Shown piece after piece: positions 24,523 to 38,800 of a DNA stretch of 64,000 bases. The notes beneath the pieces are model-generated. The model saw only the letters and a program-made list of their open reading frames with translations. It had not been told where the DNA came from and made no database searches. The stretch spans positions 32,705,979 through 32,769,978 of the forward strand of contig NC_088302.1 of the NCBI RefSeq assembly GCF_032854445.1. The letters run 5' to 3'. Both the position numbers and the translations under genes were made by a program. Source of the DNA: Liolophura sinensis. Its lineage: Eukaryota > Mollusca > Polyplacophora > Chitonida > Chitonidae. Within the stretch, counting starts at the first letter, position 1; each line of letters starts with the position of its first letter.

Positions 24523-27500
24523 CTTGTGGCTTGTGGACCTTCTCTTCACCGGTGAGCCTACACGACCCTCTGAATCTGACACAACCTCTTCCTGGTCTGC
24601 TGGCTCATCAATCTCCCATTTGTAGTGTACTTGTTTCCGGGCCACTGCAAGAAATCAGCCAAGTTCTTTACAAGATCAAAACAAGAAAGATATGTTATGT
24701 CATCTCCATGTAGTCACTACAAAAATATCAAATCAACAAATTATGTGTATAAGCAATACAACAGGAAATTGTTTTCATATACTGGAAGTTCTTAAATCAA
24801 GATATCTGCCAAAGTAAGCTGACACCAACTTTATTTTAAGTTTTACAGGTGAGCCAACACTCAAAAATCCAAAACTGGAATGAAAAATAGAATTTAAATC
24901 TATTTCATTTTAGCTGATCTGTATGCTTTTTTATGATTTTCCTTTTTTCTAGGCTTTGTGCTCCAGTAAATATGCTTTTAACAGGAACAAGTGTTGGGAC
25001 AATCCACATTTCCCACAAGTAACATGATTTTTCCGTTTTATTTATATTTATACCCTCCTATGACATTGATAAAACATTTAGTCTGCCTGTAAAACAAAAT
25101 CTTTAATTGGTGTGGTGCAAAGTGATCTTGAGTATGTATTCATTCAAATGTCTGGATCTCAAGAAGTACTCACATTCCTGAATATCAGCAGGAGGCAAGA
25201 AGTAGTCCCCCAGCTTAACATCAGCTGTGCTGCCCATGCTTTTACACTTCTCTATATACATGGAGTGAAACACGGAGATATGGTCCCTTTCATAGTCATC
25301 ACTTTTGTATATCCTAAAAGAACATGTGATATCGAAATAACTCATGATTTTGGCACTCTTACACATTTATCTTCACTTCTGTAAATTCACTTCACATAAA
25401 TTACATGTATATTCACCTGTGTGACATCTACAGATGGAAGGAAACAATATTTTGATCAAGTTCACTATTTCCTAGGAAGAAGTTGACATAATATATGATA
25501 TTCTGGGAAATAAATTCATTTAAATCAACTATCCTGAACACTTAACATCCTTAACATGTCTCACTTATTCATTGTCAGCTTAATTACGACAGCCATGATT
25601 TATGATTTGTATAATCATAACACTTTTAATAAAAGGTACTCTTAGTCTGTCCATTTAGATATAACTACAGTCAGGTTTAAAAGCAAAGGCATCTAGAATT
25701 CAGAATTTTAACTCCTTTGATCCAAATATGAACTTTTAAGAATTCAGATTTTCTTTTCCTGGCATCTTCACATAGTGCTCAACTATACATACATCTGTAA
25801 GAAATGACTAGACCCATGATCTGAGCAACATTCAAAATTACCTCCTAACTCCAAATAATTTTTTTTTTATTTCATTTGTTGTTTTACACTGTACCCAAGA
25901 ATATTTCACTTATACGTGGATGGGCAGAATTGTGGTGGGAAGAAAACAGGCAGCTCTAAATAAGCTGGACCACAATTAGCCCTTACCAGAAGTGGTACTT
26001 ACCATTCTGTGTCCTCAGCCTCAGCATTTTCACTGAAGAAGAACTCAGCTGTGTCAAAAGGAGTTACCTCCCCTCCCTCCTTTTCTGAAACATAAATGAG
26101 ACTATCAAAGAAAAGGGCACTAAAACTGAAGCTTGCCCACAAAAATGCATTTCAATTTACTTATCATGAAAGAATGCAGATATACATTAGCAATGTTGTA
26201 CGACATAATATCACAGCACTTGATGACAGGATGAGTTTTCTCAACAACCATCATTGCATATCAAGTTGCCATGGTAAAGGGAGTGATATGGTACATGTAC
26301 AAGCTTGAAATCAGTTTTCATTTGGTGCATAAGGGACATAAGGGAATATCTTTCAGCTATGCACATTATTACAGGCCTCCACAGCTCAGTTGGTTAGCGC
26401 ACTAGCGCAGCATAATCACCCAGGAGCCTCTCACCAATGAGGTCCCTATGTGTTCATGTCCACCTCTTGCTGTCTTCCTCTCCGCTGTAAGTGGGAAGGT
26501 CTGCCAGCAACCTGCGGAGGGTCGTGGGTTTCCCCCGGGATCTATTTGGTTTCCTCCCACCATAATGCTGGACGACGTCGTATAAGTGAAATATTCTTGA
26601 TTACGGCATCAAACACCAATCAAATAAATAAATCCAATCAATATTCACATTACTGACAAAATTGTAAGGGTATTTACATGGTAATTTTGTTCTGCACCAA
26701 CCAGCATTCCCCTGTCAAAACATTCTCAACAACTTCAGACGCATTTTTAGGAAATGTACACCATGATGCCTTGCAGGGGTTGTTGTCTGAAGTCGTACAG
26801 TCTCTGTGGGGAATAGGGGATTACTGGTAGTTGAACAGTGACAGTAGTTCACATCTCCATCACACCTCAGTGAGCCTCACCAGCTTGGCAAGACAGGGAG
26901 AGACACTGCCGCATTTTGAAAAGATTAAACTTTTTGTGTGATTGGTCAGCTGTTTTCCAATCATGCCAATGTTGGTTAAAACTCTGCTTACATTTGTAGA
27001 TCTATATTAACTACGTTTTCAGAATTTTCACTTGTAACATATGGGTACATTGCATTTGTGACGTATTTATTAGCTGTGTTCAACTGAATGTGAGCCAATA
27101 GAATCTCTTGTTGGATAACATGACATGTTGTCAAAACATGTAGTTCTCGAAATTTGAAAGCTAATTATTTGTCATTCATAACAACTAGTGGCATTTGCAA
27201 CTTACACAAAGACTATCTAAAAAAAAAATTATTTTAAACATCCTTGTGTAAACTGTCAGGCAGTAAAAGACTACACAAACGCACGTTAGAAATAATTCTG
27301 GAGAAACAACGACAACAGCGACACGATTCGACACAAACCTTTCAAGAAAATCAAAGCTTGGCAGAGTCTGACATATATACACAGCTACTTACTTATTTCA
27401 CAATATTTCTGAGCCCATAATATCGCCCTTGATATTTGGTGAGATACTTTACGCATACAGGCCTACGTCAGAAACAGACATGCATGTTTCCTGGCATACC

Positions 27501-29122
27501 AGGCTTGGACAGTTGAGGAGGTTTTATAGCCTACCGGCTGGTGTCATAATACAGCATTCAATACTCAGTAATAAATTCTGTATTGTGTAATGTGAATTGT
27601 CAAACTATGAGGAAATCTTGGCTTGGAATCTAATTAAGAATACCAATTTCTAGGACTTTTTGATGTGACCAGAGGCGTCTTGTGTGGGCTCCTGCTGCTC
27701 AAGCCATGTTTTTATTGCCATATTGAAAATAAAACCTGGTTCAAAATTTTTTTCACAGTAGGTAATCGTTCATTCATTAGCCATTTCATGTACCTGTAAG
27801 CCTGCCAATGATTTGGGAAAGCTCCTTAAAAGTATATTATCAGCAGGATATATAAAAGCTGTGAATTTCTATAACATTTTAATCATGCTTTTTGTTGTGA
27901 GTTTATTATCTGGTAGTAATTTGTAAAACCAGTACCTGTAACAGGTGCATGAGGTTTTGATTTTTGTAATCCACATACACATTGCATATTTTGTATCACT
28001 CACATTCAACTGAAGAGTTTGTCAAGATACTTCAGTTTAATTGAAGTGCGAATAAATGGAGAGGTTTCCGAGGGATGGGTGTTGATATACCTAGCAATGT
28101 AGTTACTGAGGCCATGTCTTGCCGTGCATCATTCATAACTTATGAGCATACTTTTATAGTGATTAGTAGATAAATACAAATGGGGATTTCTCTTTAATTT
28201 AGACATTCATAAGGACACTGAACAAATGGTATGTAAGGCATGTCTTAGACCTGCACATGTTTGATGAAATCTACATGGTTTGTATTCTTGTCAGTGAACT
28301 GGGAAATCAGGCCTTTCATATTTACAGTTGGATCTAACCACCTGAACTTTGTTTTCTGAGCAAACATTGTTTATGTATTTTCTGTGAAATTACCGATGCC
28401 ATTTACGGCAAAACATACTCCTCAGAGCTAAATATTCTCTCAAGGTCGTCTGGTACGTATATGAGTGGGTTTTTAAGGCATTTGTATGGTAAAGTTTAAA
28501 GCCCGGTTCAGCTAATTTAATGACATAAATATATGAATATACATGTATGAATATGAATATATATGAATATACATGTATTACTAACTCTTTCTTGAAATGA
28601 CTGCGGTAATATGTTGCAAACTATCTTTTGAAAATTAATCTAAAAAGAGTGTAGCCCAATCCCCCCCCCCCACCCCAACTCCCTCTTGTCATTGAGACTC
28701 CACTGTCAGATCTATGTCATGTTTTTACCAAAGTAGACATGTCATCTGTAATAAATGGAAAGTCTGCCTTCAGCTCGACATGTATGCTTTATCGTCATGG
28801 GGGTTTTATCCACATATGCAAGGCAGCATTATTATTTCAAAGATCAAATGGCAATCATCCATGTTCCATTCTTGTGTCTCAATAAGTGAGTATCTGTAAT
28901 TATTGAGAAGGTATGGTAATATATGGTGAAGGAGATTGTCCTATGAAGGGAGCATTGTGCTATAAAATCTGAATACCGTGAACTGTCTAATGACGACGCA
29001 TAAATACTCACCCCAGATCTTACGCCTCTTCTTTCTAACACTTGTAGAAAACCAGGCAGTCAAACCATTGAAGATTCCTCCTTCACTCTCAGTCATGGTT
29101 GCTGTCACCAGCTTGGCTAGGT
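24523..29122 (-). CDS. Unrecognised gene, four consecutive exons (partial)
   Basis: Four exons on the minus strand join without a stop: 29012-29122 (acceptor TTTTATAG, donor GTGAGT), 26003-26084 (TTTCAG, GTAAGT), 25174-25313 (CTTTTAG, GTGAGT) and 24523-24644 (TTGCAG, GTAATT). The junction phases 1, 2, 1 and 0 all agree. They encode about 150 residues. The first exon holds a basic stretch (VRKKRRKIW), the next two are acidic/aromatic (FDTAEFFFSENAEAEDTEW, then IYKSDDYERDHISVF), and the last ends with VKRRSTSHK. An ATG lies inside the first exon (MTESEGG), but the frame is open up to its acceptor, so it may be internal. No signal peptide or membrane segment is seen. I do not recognise the family. 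Both ends of the gene are unresolved. Confidence 0.72.
24815..25121 (+). mobile_element. MITE family M, copy B
   Basis: Left end gctgacaccaact, right end aattggtgtggtgc. It contains the shared words gggacaatccacatttccca and ctgcctgtaaaacaaa. It lies within the intron between two exons of the minus-strand gene, ending about 50 bp from the exon at 25174. Confidence 0.6.
25862..25962 (-). mobile_element. SINE family S, reverse 3' fragment (copy 5)
   Basis: The plus strand reads cacccaagaatatttcac-like tail words (tgtacccaagaatatttcac) after a T run, then gtggtgggaagaaa. Only the 3' end is left; it sits in an intron of the minus-strand gene. Confidence 0.65.
26373..26632 (+). mobile_element. SINE family S, copy 6
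   Basis: A full-length but diverged copy: box A-like cagctcagttggttagcg, core gggtttcccccgggatct, tail tgaaatattcttgattac and (aaat)n. It lies in an intron of the minus-strand gene, in antisense orientation to it. Possible weak target duplication (cacatta on both sides). Confidence 0.85.
28662..28678. repeat. Poly-C run
   Basis: A run of eleven or so C bases followed by A and CCCC, lying in otherwise AT-rich DNA. Confidence 0.85.
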
Positions 29123-32100
29123 CTATAAAATTTATGAGATTTCAATTACAACATAGTTATGTGTTGTTATAATTGTAGCACAAGCTTTATATCTCTGAAA
29201 ATCCAGTTTAAATTATGATTTAATGTTGAAAGTAACATGATGGAAAGGTTGTCAAGCCAGAGCCAATGAAGGTGGAGGAAATGAGATGGAGAATGAGAAT
29301 GATCAATGCAGAGTCAGAACAAATACAGCTTTCTAATTTGGTCACCCTTTTCGTAGCATATGTTGGGCTAAAATATTCAGACATTAAGAAGTTTGAAATT
29401 ACCAAATTACAGTGTAAAATTATACTGCAAAAAAATTACTTATAAATCTTTGTACAGTATAAAGCAAAATGTCATTGTGTTTGACCCTGGGAGCACATTA
29501 GAAATAACAAATGACTTGTGTATCAAGTAGAATACAAAAATATATTTTACCATCATTATGTAATGTGTACATAATGTAATCATGTGATATTAAGTAAATT
29601 TTACTTAATGGAAATGACATATGACACATATTTATAAGAAAAGGTTGTACTCACATCTTTACCGCAATGTAACAATGTGAAAGATATGGCAGACAGACCA
29701 GCAAAGACCCTGTGTCTACTAGTGATGACGCATGGGAACATCTACCTGGAACTGATAGCCGAAACGACGGTCACTACGGACAGACAAATTATTTGGTGCC
29801 CAGCAGGTTTCAAGGTAAGCTTATGGAACAAGACAGGGCTATGATAGTATATGTAGTCACAGCCCTACACAGCTAGGGCTCTATATACTAAATTAAGTCC
29901 TGTCCGACTGATCTACAAGCTAACCACCCAAAATCCGGTCTAAGCATGGCTTTGCCTTAGTATATCTACTCACACACAAGGACCACTCACCATCTTTAGC
30001 GTGGACGTCTTGTGCACCCCATTGCCGCCAGGGTATAGGTGAAATTCACCTGACTTCAGCCCATGGCAGGAATTTACTATGGATGTTCTCTCGGCTGTTA
30101 ACTGCCGATTTATTGACTAGGCTACATTACATAAGGCTACACATCATGTTAGCAATTAAATACGTACATCGCTGAATAAAACAGGGATAACGTTGAACTC
30201 TAAAAACGTTTAACTGTTAATAGACATGACCTTTTTTTAAATTTTTTGAAAAGCTTTCCTGTCATTTGAGTCAAGATACGGCTATATGTCAGTGTCCTGT
30301 CACTTGTACTTGTAACTATAACAGCCTGCACCCACTCCATAATCCCATACCCCTTACTCAACCATTAAAAAGAAAAATTCAAAGCCAGACAAATAATTTC
30401 AATCAAGTATAACCTGAGGAAGCGAAGAATTTGAGTAAAATGACAAACCCAAGAATTTCCCGGGAACGACGAGCAGACAACCGGAAATGGAACTGCTTTT
30501 GAGGAGCGTAGTAATATTAGTACTTGCAAATTGCAAAACAGGAATGGAGTCGAAAATGGATTTTCATAGTGAAGAACTGCCGAAAAGTCTCACACAGCAA
30601 AGATAATGAAATTAGATACTAAAAACTGAAGTGATGATGGACAAATCTTCAGTAAGGTAATCACCTTCATCAAACACAACACTTCAATAAAGAGAAAAAA
30701 ATGTTGACCAGGATTAAATCAATACAAAGGCCCCTACATCAAAATTTTGAAGTAGCCTTCATGACTATTTTCTGAGTATTTTTTCTCTCATAATCTTCGT
30801 TCACTCTCCATACAACAACGTCGAAATGACAGTTTTCCTATTAGCTCTCATGTTTATGTTTTTCAGCTCTTCCTATCCCTCACAAGCAGATTTAGAAAAT
30901 TAACATATTTTACAAAAATAAAAGTCTCCAGTCATGGTCTGTTTACTAATGGTAACTAAAGTCTGACGAATCACAGTAACAGCTATATCGAAACCAGAAG
31001 TGTATATCAAAATCATTTAAGGTCGAGAAAACATTAAAATTATATAATTACATTTTCTTTTCGATTTTTTTAAACAGAGAAAAAAAAAACACTTGAAAAT
31101 AATGTTTATGGTCGGTATTTGGGGCCACCTATATATTTGCCACGAAGCGCAATAATGTTATCTATAGATGTAGCACATGTTTAATAAATATATTTGTGAT
31201 AGAATTTGGTTTTTTCAGTTAGCCAGTGTGTTAATTATTTATATTTTTAATATATTCATAAATATTATCATAATTCAGATTAAATGCACATGTTTTCAGA
31301 CATTAGACAACACCACATCCTTATCATTATTATATGCAACAACGATAAACACCAAAAGGTGGTAGGCCTACCACATACCCACCATACAAAAATATTTTAA
31401 AATACTTTTTTTTCTTCTGAAAGGGAATATCGCATAAAAATATTAAAGACCATATTTGCAAATAAGTTTCACGATCTTTGGTCCGATTTTTGGCATCAAT
31501 TTTAGGTTTTCTTCACCTTAAACTACTTTCGCGCGATTAAAGATGCGCGACAGCTGTCGTATGTCGAAATATAATTTGGTACTGCATTGCAAATCTCTGT
31601 ATCCTCTGGGAATAATATATTAGTCCCAGGTATCATGTGAAAGTCGTGTTATGTTGATTAAGTTAAAGCCCCTAATTAAGTACCAATACTGAATTTTAGG
31701 AACAGTCCATTTTCATCAGTTTGAACTGTTCTAACTGATTGTTAAAGTCGAGAATAGGATGGCGTCCTATATATGTCTTGACATACCCGGATGGCATGGG
31801 GTGGTACATACAGTGTAGTAGGATGTGGCTTCCATAACCAATTTTAAGAGGAATTGCTTATAAATAAGATGTACATAGAGCGTGAATGGCAGTGACAAGC
31901 TTAGAAACTTTTCTAAACTTCCACCTACCCTGACTGCGTTGATGGCATTTGAACAGTTGCGTTACATGTTAAAATCGTGTGGTTGACTGGAAGTTATACA
32001 TTGCCAATATACCCATATAACCTTGTCATTTAAAACAGTCATTTAATTTATCTCTACCCAAACTGGTTGTAGTTGCAACTGAAATATATTAACGTCTATA

Positions 32101-32718
32101 CATAAGTGCAGTTATGAAAGCAATGAACCAAGTTCCGTTCAACATCCAATTTTTTATAGTTCCTGATCACGAATGTTCTGTCTGAAGTCGGAATCATTCT
32201 GTTTAATGTTTAAAAATTAACTGCTAACCGATTTTCTATGTCCATTTACAGTTAGGTAATGTTTGTGTGGTCTCGCCAACATGCCAGCTGTGCGTTGACT
32301 ATACTTTGCATGAAACCAAATAAATACAATTTGATGATGTATACATACAGCTAAGATTAACGTAGCGGTATCGGTTAAAGCTTGAACACAATATGATCTA
32401 CCAGTCATGTACACAATGAAGAGAGTGCGATTGGAAAGACTTCCAGTTGATGTTGTTGCTTTTTTGTTGGAAACAATTTTGAGTTCTTGGAGCCTACGTG
32501 CGAAAATAATCTCAAAGCGTCCGATTCCGTAAATTATATTACAATGAGTTATCAGTAGTGGTTATGGATTTGTATGCACTACTCTATTTCAAAAATAAAT
32601 TCATAAAATCACGACTTTAAGCTGTTACAGCACAATTTTCTTAGATAATGCACATAAATTTTCAGTGGAAATAGATATTTTCTCATTAAAATGGCCCTAT
32701 ATCTTTTAGAACTATATC
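29123..32718. other. Intergenic region with a repeat fragment
   Basis: No supported exon. A fragment at about 29805-29872 (atggaacaagacagggct, then cagccctacacagct) is shared with 43752-44105 and is discussed as an empty SINE site. The rest is AT-rich, with no other recognisable element. Confidence 0.45.
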
Positions 32719-32802
32719 GTGAGACTGTTTACTCATTACGCCATTAATAATCGTCAAAACTTCCGGTTTAATCGAAGAGGAAGAAAGACATTGTTACCCA
32801 AA

Positions 32803-35800
32803 ATGATGTCCGAAAAGCGTCGAAGTGATTGTGTCGGATTGCCCACAGGATGGAAGCGCGAAGAAGTTGTGCGAAAATCTGGCCTCTCTGCTGGAAAAAC
32901 AGACGTGTATTACTTTAGGTTTGTGTTCCACGATGCAGGAAATCGTTCACAAGCGTTGTTGTTGTTTCGGTGATAATTTATTCTGTGTTTAGGTTTTGGA
33001 TAAAAGGTGTGTTACTAGTGTTCTACTCCCAGAAGTAAGATGAAGGTCAAAGGCCATAAGGGCTAGACAACTGTAACACTCATGTAAAATGAATCTGGGA
33101 AGGGGGATTAGGGGAGGGAAGTTATAGCCATCTTATTGGATGAATTTGCTAGAGGCTAGACATAGTCAGCACTTTTATCTAATATTAGAATAATGACCAC
33201 AATAACACTGATCGATGGCAAAGCGCTTTCATTTTGACACAGCGTAATTTGTTGAAGAATGTCTCCTGTCTTGCAGTAACATCGAATTATTGATCCATTA
33301 GTAGATTGCTTGGTAAACCCGAATTTATGTAGGCTGGTCGTTTTGAGCGATCAATAATTTTCATTGCCAACGAGTACCATATTCTTAGAGTCGCACTCCT
33401 GTTCACATGAAACCCCTTGCCTTGCATCTCTTTGCTCAGTGAAAAGCCACTGGATCAGGGTAATCTATTTTCGTAACAAGGAAAATCTCGTACAGGAAGT
33501 CTGGTACATTTTATGGAAATGCAATTTTCCGATGAAGTGATATTTTGAAGTCATTTAATGTTTTCTCACGAGCTAAAGACCCCACTATGAATCCACTTGA
33601 ATGCCAGTGTGGGAAACTGATCAAAGTAGCAAAGTTTCATGTATGTGCAAATTGTCATCGCCAAATATTCTACTGGACAACTGCACATAAAATTTTACGC
33701 ACAAAACCACTTTTTGCTGGACATGTCTGACAAGTCAACTGTAATATCGAACCCTGGTGTTAAACTGGGAAAAAAAAAGGGTGGCCAAAACTCTTGTTGT
33801 ATGACTAAGCCACATTCACACTCTAGTCTGCACATTACTGCACTCGCCACAGCAGACCAGCCATGGTCAAATTAGCTCCCGGTCTGGACAGTGCCCATTG
33901 ACGTTTGTGGCTGCAGCAGCTTTTCAGTGTCAATAAAATGGTAACATATCAAAATAACACTTTCTGATTGACATTTTCAGTTTCATTATTTGTACTACAA
34001 GTTGCTGCCAATGGGGATATGATTTCTAAGGCAGAATTTCAATGAAACAGGCACTTTAAGTAGCACACATACCACTAGTAGGGTTTAAGCGTAGCGCTTA
34101 GTGCGAAAATTAAGACCCAGCTCCCGTATCTTGTTACATTTTGATTGAGAAAATAGCGGCCATCTGAAATGTAAATGTGGCTCTTGTAACTTTTAAGTGT
34201 GGACGTTGGTCAGCTTTTCTCCAAATATTTAAAATATGTCTTCATACCCAAAGAAAAGGGCAATACTAAAATGTTATTGTTGACCCTTTCTCCTGTAAAG
34301 TTTTTTATATTTTCTGTTTTCGATGTAAACTATAACTGCCGGCAGTTATATGGCTTTCATGTGGTTTGTACACCCAACCTTTAGCGTCCACTTGCTAAAA
34401 CTTTCCACTTTCTCCACCACAGACCATTCAAATCAGTTCTATGTTCTTCTGAAACCAGATCTCATATTTTCATTTAAAACAAAACTATTTCAGCAATACC
34501 TGTCATCATGATCTTCACAAATGAACCATAGTGTCCATACTTAACTCCAAAATGAATTTGGTAAGATTGGTACGGAGTAGACTGGACTTGGACCCCAGGT
34601 TGAGAGGACCGATAGTCTGGTAAATTCATGATAATTGAAGAAAAAAAGGGAACAAAAGATTGGCAGGAATAAACTGTATTTGAACCGGTGAGTGCTATGG
34701 GTGATGTTCATTGAGGCTATGGTGAAGTGCAGTAAAAAGAAAAAAACATTGCTCTCAAATAACAGTACTGGGCCACATGTTTAGAAAGATTATTCCTTTG
34801 ATCTACTGCTCCCCCTGGCCAGACAGAATTAGAATTCACACCCTGTAGCCAGCACTCTACAGTGAACGTGTTTCATGCAGTCTTAACATGAAGCTCTCGT
34901 GTTATTTGAATGGGAGATTTTGTCCATTTTGGTATGTATGTACGCTGGGGGCGGGTGGGTGAGTTTGAGTCATACTTCATATTTTTGATGGTTTTGTTGT
35001 CATAACCTGAAAACTATACCAAGTACAAAATAATTGTGACAGATCTGTAATCCTGACGTCAAGACTACTAAACAGTGTGTTTTTAAGCATTTTATGCAGT
35101 TTTTAGACTTGACCTACTTTATAGCTAATTTCATTGGTCAGTTACAGCATAACTTGCATACCAAACAAAAAGTTTTTTGACAATATAGGCACAGCAATCC
35201 ACCTGAAACATGCAAGTGAAATTTCGTCTAAAGATCAGTAGCCCTTTCTGAAAAAGGATGGTTTAAGCTTATCAATAAAATTCAAAATGGCTGCTAGTTG
35301 ACGTGACTGGTCAAACTGCCCAAAATGTCAAGAGCTGCTTCATATGTTTGTTTTTTAAAATGCCAAGTTTATTTTTGCTACCTTTACCGGTTTTGGAGAT
35401 ATTGCAATTTTACGAGCTGGCTGTGAATAAAAATAACAAGTTTTTAACACATTTGAATGGCAAAACTATCACTTGTAGCCCTGTGGTCCTACCAGTCAGA
35501 AATGAAGATATTTAGTTGATCTATCTACTGACCAATTTTCAGCTTCATAGCTTTTGCGGTATCCTGTCACTTGACATTTGAAAAATGACACTAAAACGAG
35601 CTTTAATTGCAATTTAAAGAAAACTACACATTGTAGGAAAGAACTAAAACCATGATTGTCTTCAGCAGGTCAAACTACATCTGATTGCTATCTTGTTTTT
35701 TTCAAAATTCAACAGTAGGTCATCATGTGACTAAAACGACCAACAGCGAGCTTCCACATTTCTCGACCAATTTGCATAAAATTATCAATCCTTTATCAAT

Positions 35801-38800
35801 ACTGGGGGTAATTATCAATACCCCCAGTAGTCTTGTACATGCATATCAATTTTCATTGCTATCAAATAGGCAGTTCTGGAGAAGAAATTTTTTCTAGATT
35901 TCCATACTTCTCCAATATGGCCGAAAAGTGGGTCACAGGTGGGTAAAGTTTGATACTCCAGCTGGTAGCCCAAGTGATTTGGTAAATGAAACTGTGTAGA
36001 AAGTTAACAGCTGTGACAGGAAGTTATCTCGCAGAAGGAAAAAACAGTTGTCAGAGGAGAAGAAAAATGATCTGTAGTGAGAACAGTAGTCCTCTAAGCG
36101 AAGCTTGGAAGCCCAACAAATAATTATTTTTTGAAAGTCTTCAGCGCTTGTTACTTCTGGCACTCTAGTATCATTTTTACATAAAACTGACTGATATTTA
36201 ACCTTAAATCATTCGTGAAAAGGAACTCTAAAAAAAGATTATGGGATGTGAAGAAGGTGACTTCCCTCCCCCCCTCCTCACAAAAATTAATTTGTTTTTG
36301 ATACATATTTTCTGTTGTTTAGCCCTCTACTTTAAGCATACTTTCCACCAGTTGTCAAAAATTTGAGGAAACAATGTCAGTGATGCACTTGAGAGCTTAG
36401 CCTGACCAGGTTAAGCACTCCGCATGCATGACATGCTGGCTTTTCCCAAACACAATTGTTTTCACAGCTGTCACAGTTGATGCCACAAGTGCAGGTTACT
36501 TAATTTCCAGATGCACAACTAGAGTCTTATGATAACTCTACTTAAAATCCACTTTTACACCCTGGGAAGAAATCTGGGAATTTTTTTGTTTCTTCATATA
36601 TTCAGTTAGGGAGACATTCTAAACCGCATATATTAAGAAAGTTTCATGTATCCTTTAAGTGGAAAACATTTTCAGCATGGTGTTATACAGGAAATGGGTT
36701 AATTTAAGTAAGTTTATGATACAAAAGGATTGAAACTCATAGGGGTAAATCAAAGGAGCTTTATTTTAGCTGCAGGGGCCTCCATGGCCGAGGTGGTTAA
36801 CCTGCCAGCACGATGCAATGATCCATGAGCCTCTCGCAGATGCAGTTGTGGTGAATTCAAGTCCAGCGCATGCTGGCTTCCTCTCCGACCATACGTGGAA
36901 AGGTCTGCAGCAACATGCAGATGGTCAGGGGTTTCTTTATTCCATCTCCCACCATTAATAAGTGAAATATTCTTGAGTATGGGTAAAACACTAACCAAAT
37001 AGATAAATAAATAAATTTTCGCTGCATATATTTTCTTCAGAAGCAGTCTTCCTTGGAAAAACAATCAAGTGAGGCCCTTTCAACATTTTCTAAAAATATT
37101 AAAACTAGGCAGCTTTGCCTAACCTTATATATTTTTCTTTTTCTCAGTCCTGATGGCAAGAAGATCCGAAGCAAACCTCAGTTGTCACGTTATCTGGGAG
37201 AACTGTTGGACTTGAGCGCCTTTGATTTCCGATCTGGGAAGACAATTCACAGCGCTCTGCGCAAAAGTAAGCGGCACAGAGGAACTGTATATGACCACGC
37301 CAGAGGTTTGTCTTACGACTCAGTTTGCATTTTTGGGGTGAGCATGGTGGAAAAGGGTGTTTGGGGGTGATGCGTGTACTAATACTGCTGGGATCATGGA
37401 CACTTGTGCATATTCATTTAACAAAGTCTTGCCAGATTTCAGCTTCTAGTGTAGTTCTAGGGAATGCCCAGTGCTTTGATAAGGGGCTTTGCTTCCAAAT
37501 GGTAATGGCTAACAAATGCTAACCAACCCTTGTGTTCTCAGCGACCTAACTTGCAGAATTCAGTTAATTTTCAGTTAGCAATCACACTTATTTACAGATT
37601 GAGAAAATTTTATTGAGATTTTCATTAAAAAAAAAAGAGATGGGAGATAATAAGTGTATTCAACATTTATGCTGTTTGCATTGTTTGAAGTACACAAATA
37701 CATTTTAACTCTTGGTACAGTAAAATTCTTTTATCCCAGGCTAGAGATGCATGGTTGTACTGTCTGGTGTGAGTTGCCTCCCTTACATTGACTCTTCACC
37801 ATGGTTTATATAGATAGGTGTCTGTAAATCAGGTGACCAGAAATAATGCTTGCGAACATAAATGAAGAAATGAAATTATAAAGCATGAGAGCCTTGCTAT
37901 TTCCTCCTCCCTACCTTTGTTTCTAGGCAGAAAAACCTCCAATTTTTCAGGTAATTTTTGTTTGCCTTCATTTAAACACTTAAGCTCTTAAGCTGTATTC
38001 TGATTATTTTGTTTCACATGTTGCAGATTTTCTGAATTTCTGTTTGTTTTGATATTAAGATCACGTCCACATTTTTTTACTGAATTCTTTCTGTTTCTGC
38101 TTTCCCTTCGTCGATTTGACAAGTCACAAACAACAGATCTGTTCAAATTTTTTGGTGTTTATTAATATGAAACATATGATAGAAACAGAAAACAAATGAT
38201 AGAAACGGAAAACAAATGATAGAAAAAGAAAACATATGATAGAAACAGAAAGCAAATGCAGATGAATAAAGGTAGTGTTTTGCAATTTATTTTGATCTTG
38301 TATATGTACTTTTGGTTCACCTGAATTTGGAACTAGCCTATAAGCTGTTGGTACCCCCAATTCTGCAACCTTTCAGTGCAGCTTATGTGCATTTTTCATT
38401 TGATTTTGGAAACAAAACTACATTGGTTGGATTGTCCAGTTTCTGGGCTTCACTAAAAGTGTAATTTTATCTTTCGTCACAGAATAATGCCTTCAGAATA
38501 TGCTTGAATTAACACCTTGCAAACATGCTTAAAGAATGAAGAAATAAAGTATACATATAATTTCTTTCTTGGATTTGCTTGAACAAAACTTCTTATACAA
38601 AAGTGCAAATTTTCATTCAAGAAGCTCCATGTACCATGTATTTATTTCAAGACCGGAAACAGTTTAAAGTGTTTTCTATTCCCATATGCCCTATGAGCAA
38701 TTTTGAGTAATACATTGCGCAATATTTCTACATTTAATTCATGAAGCTGGTGTATGTCGTTTGTAAGGTCTGAAAGCAGCCTGCTAAAGATTGTGGGTTT

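Noticed and set aside
29690-29816. Plus-strand exon-like segment ending at CAAG|GTAAGC, with an open frame reading DDAWEHLPGTDSRNDGHYGQ.
   Set aside because: The donor and following bases belong to a repeat also present at 43752-44105, and no good acceptor precedes it. It is more likely a repeat fragment.
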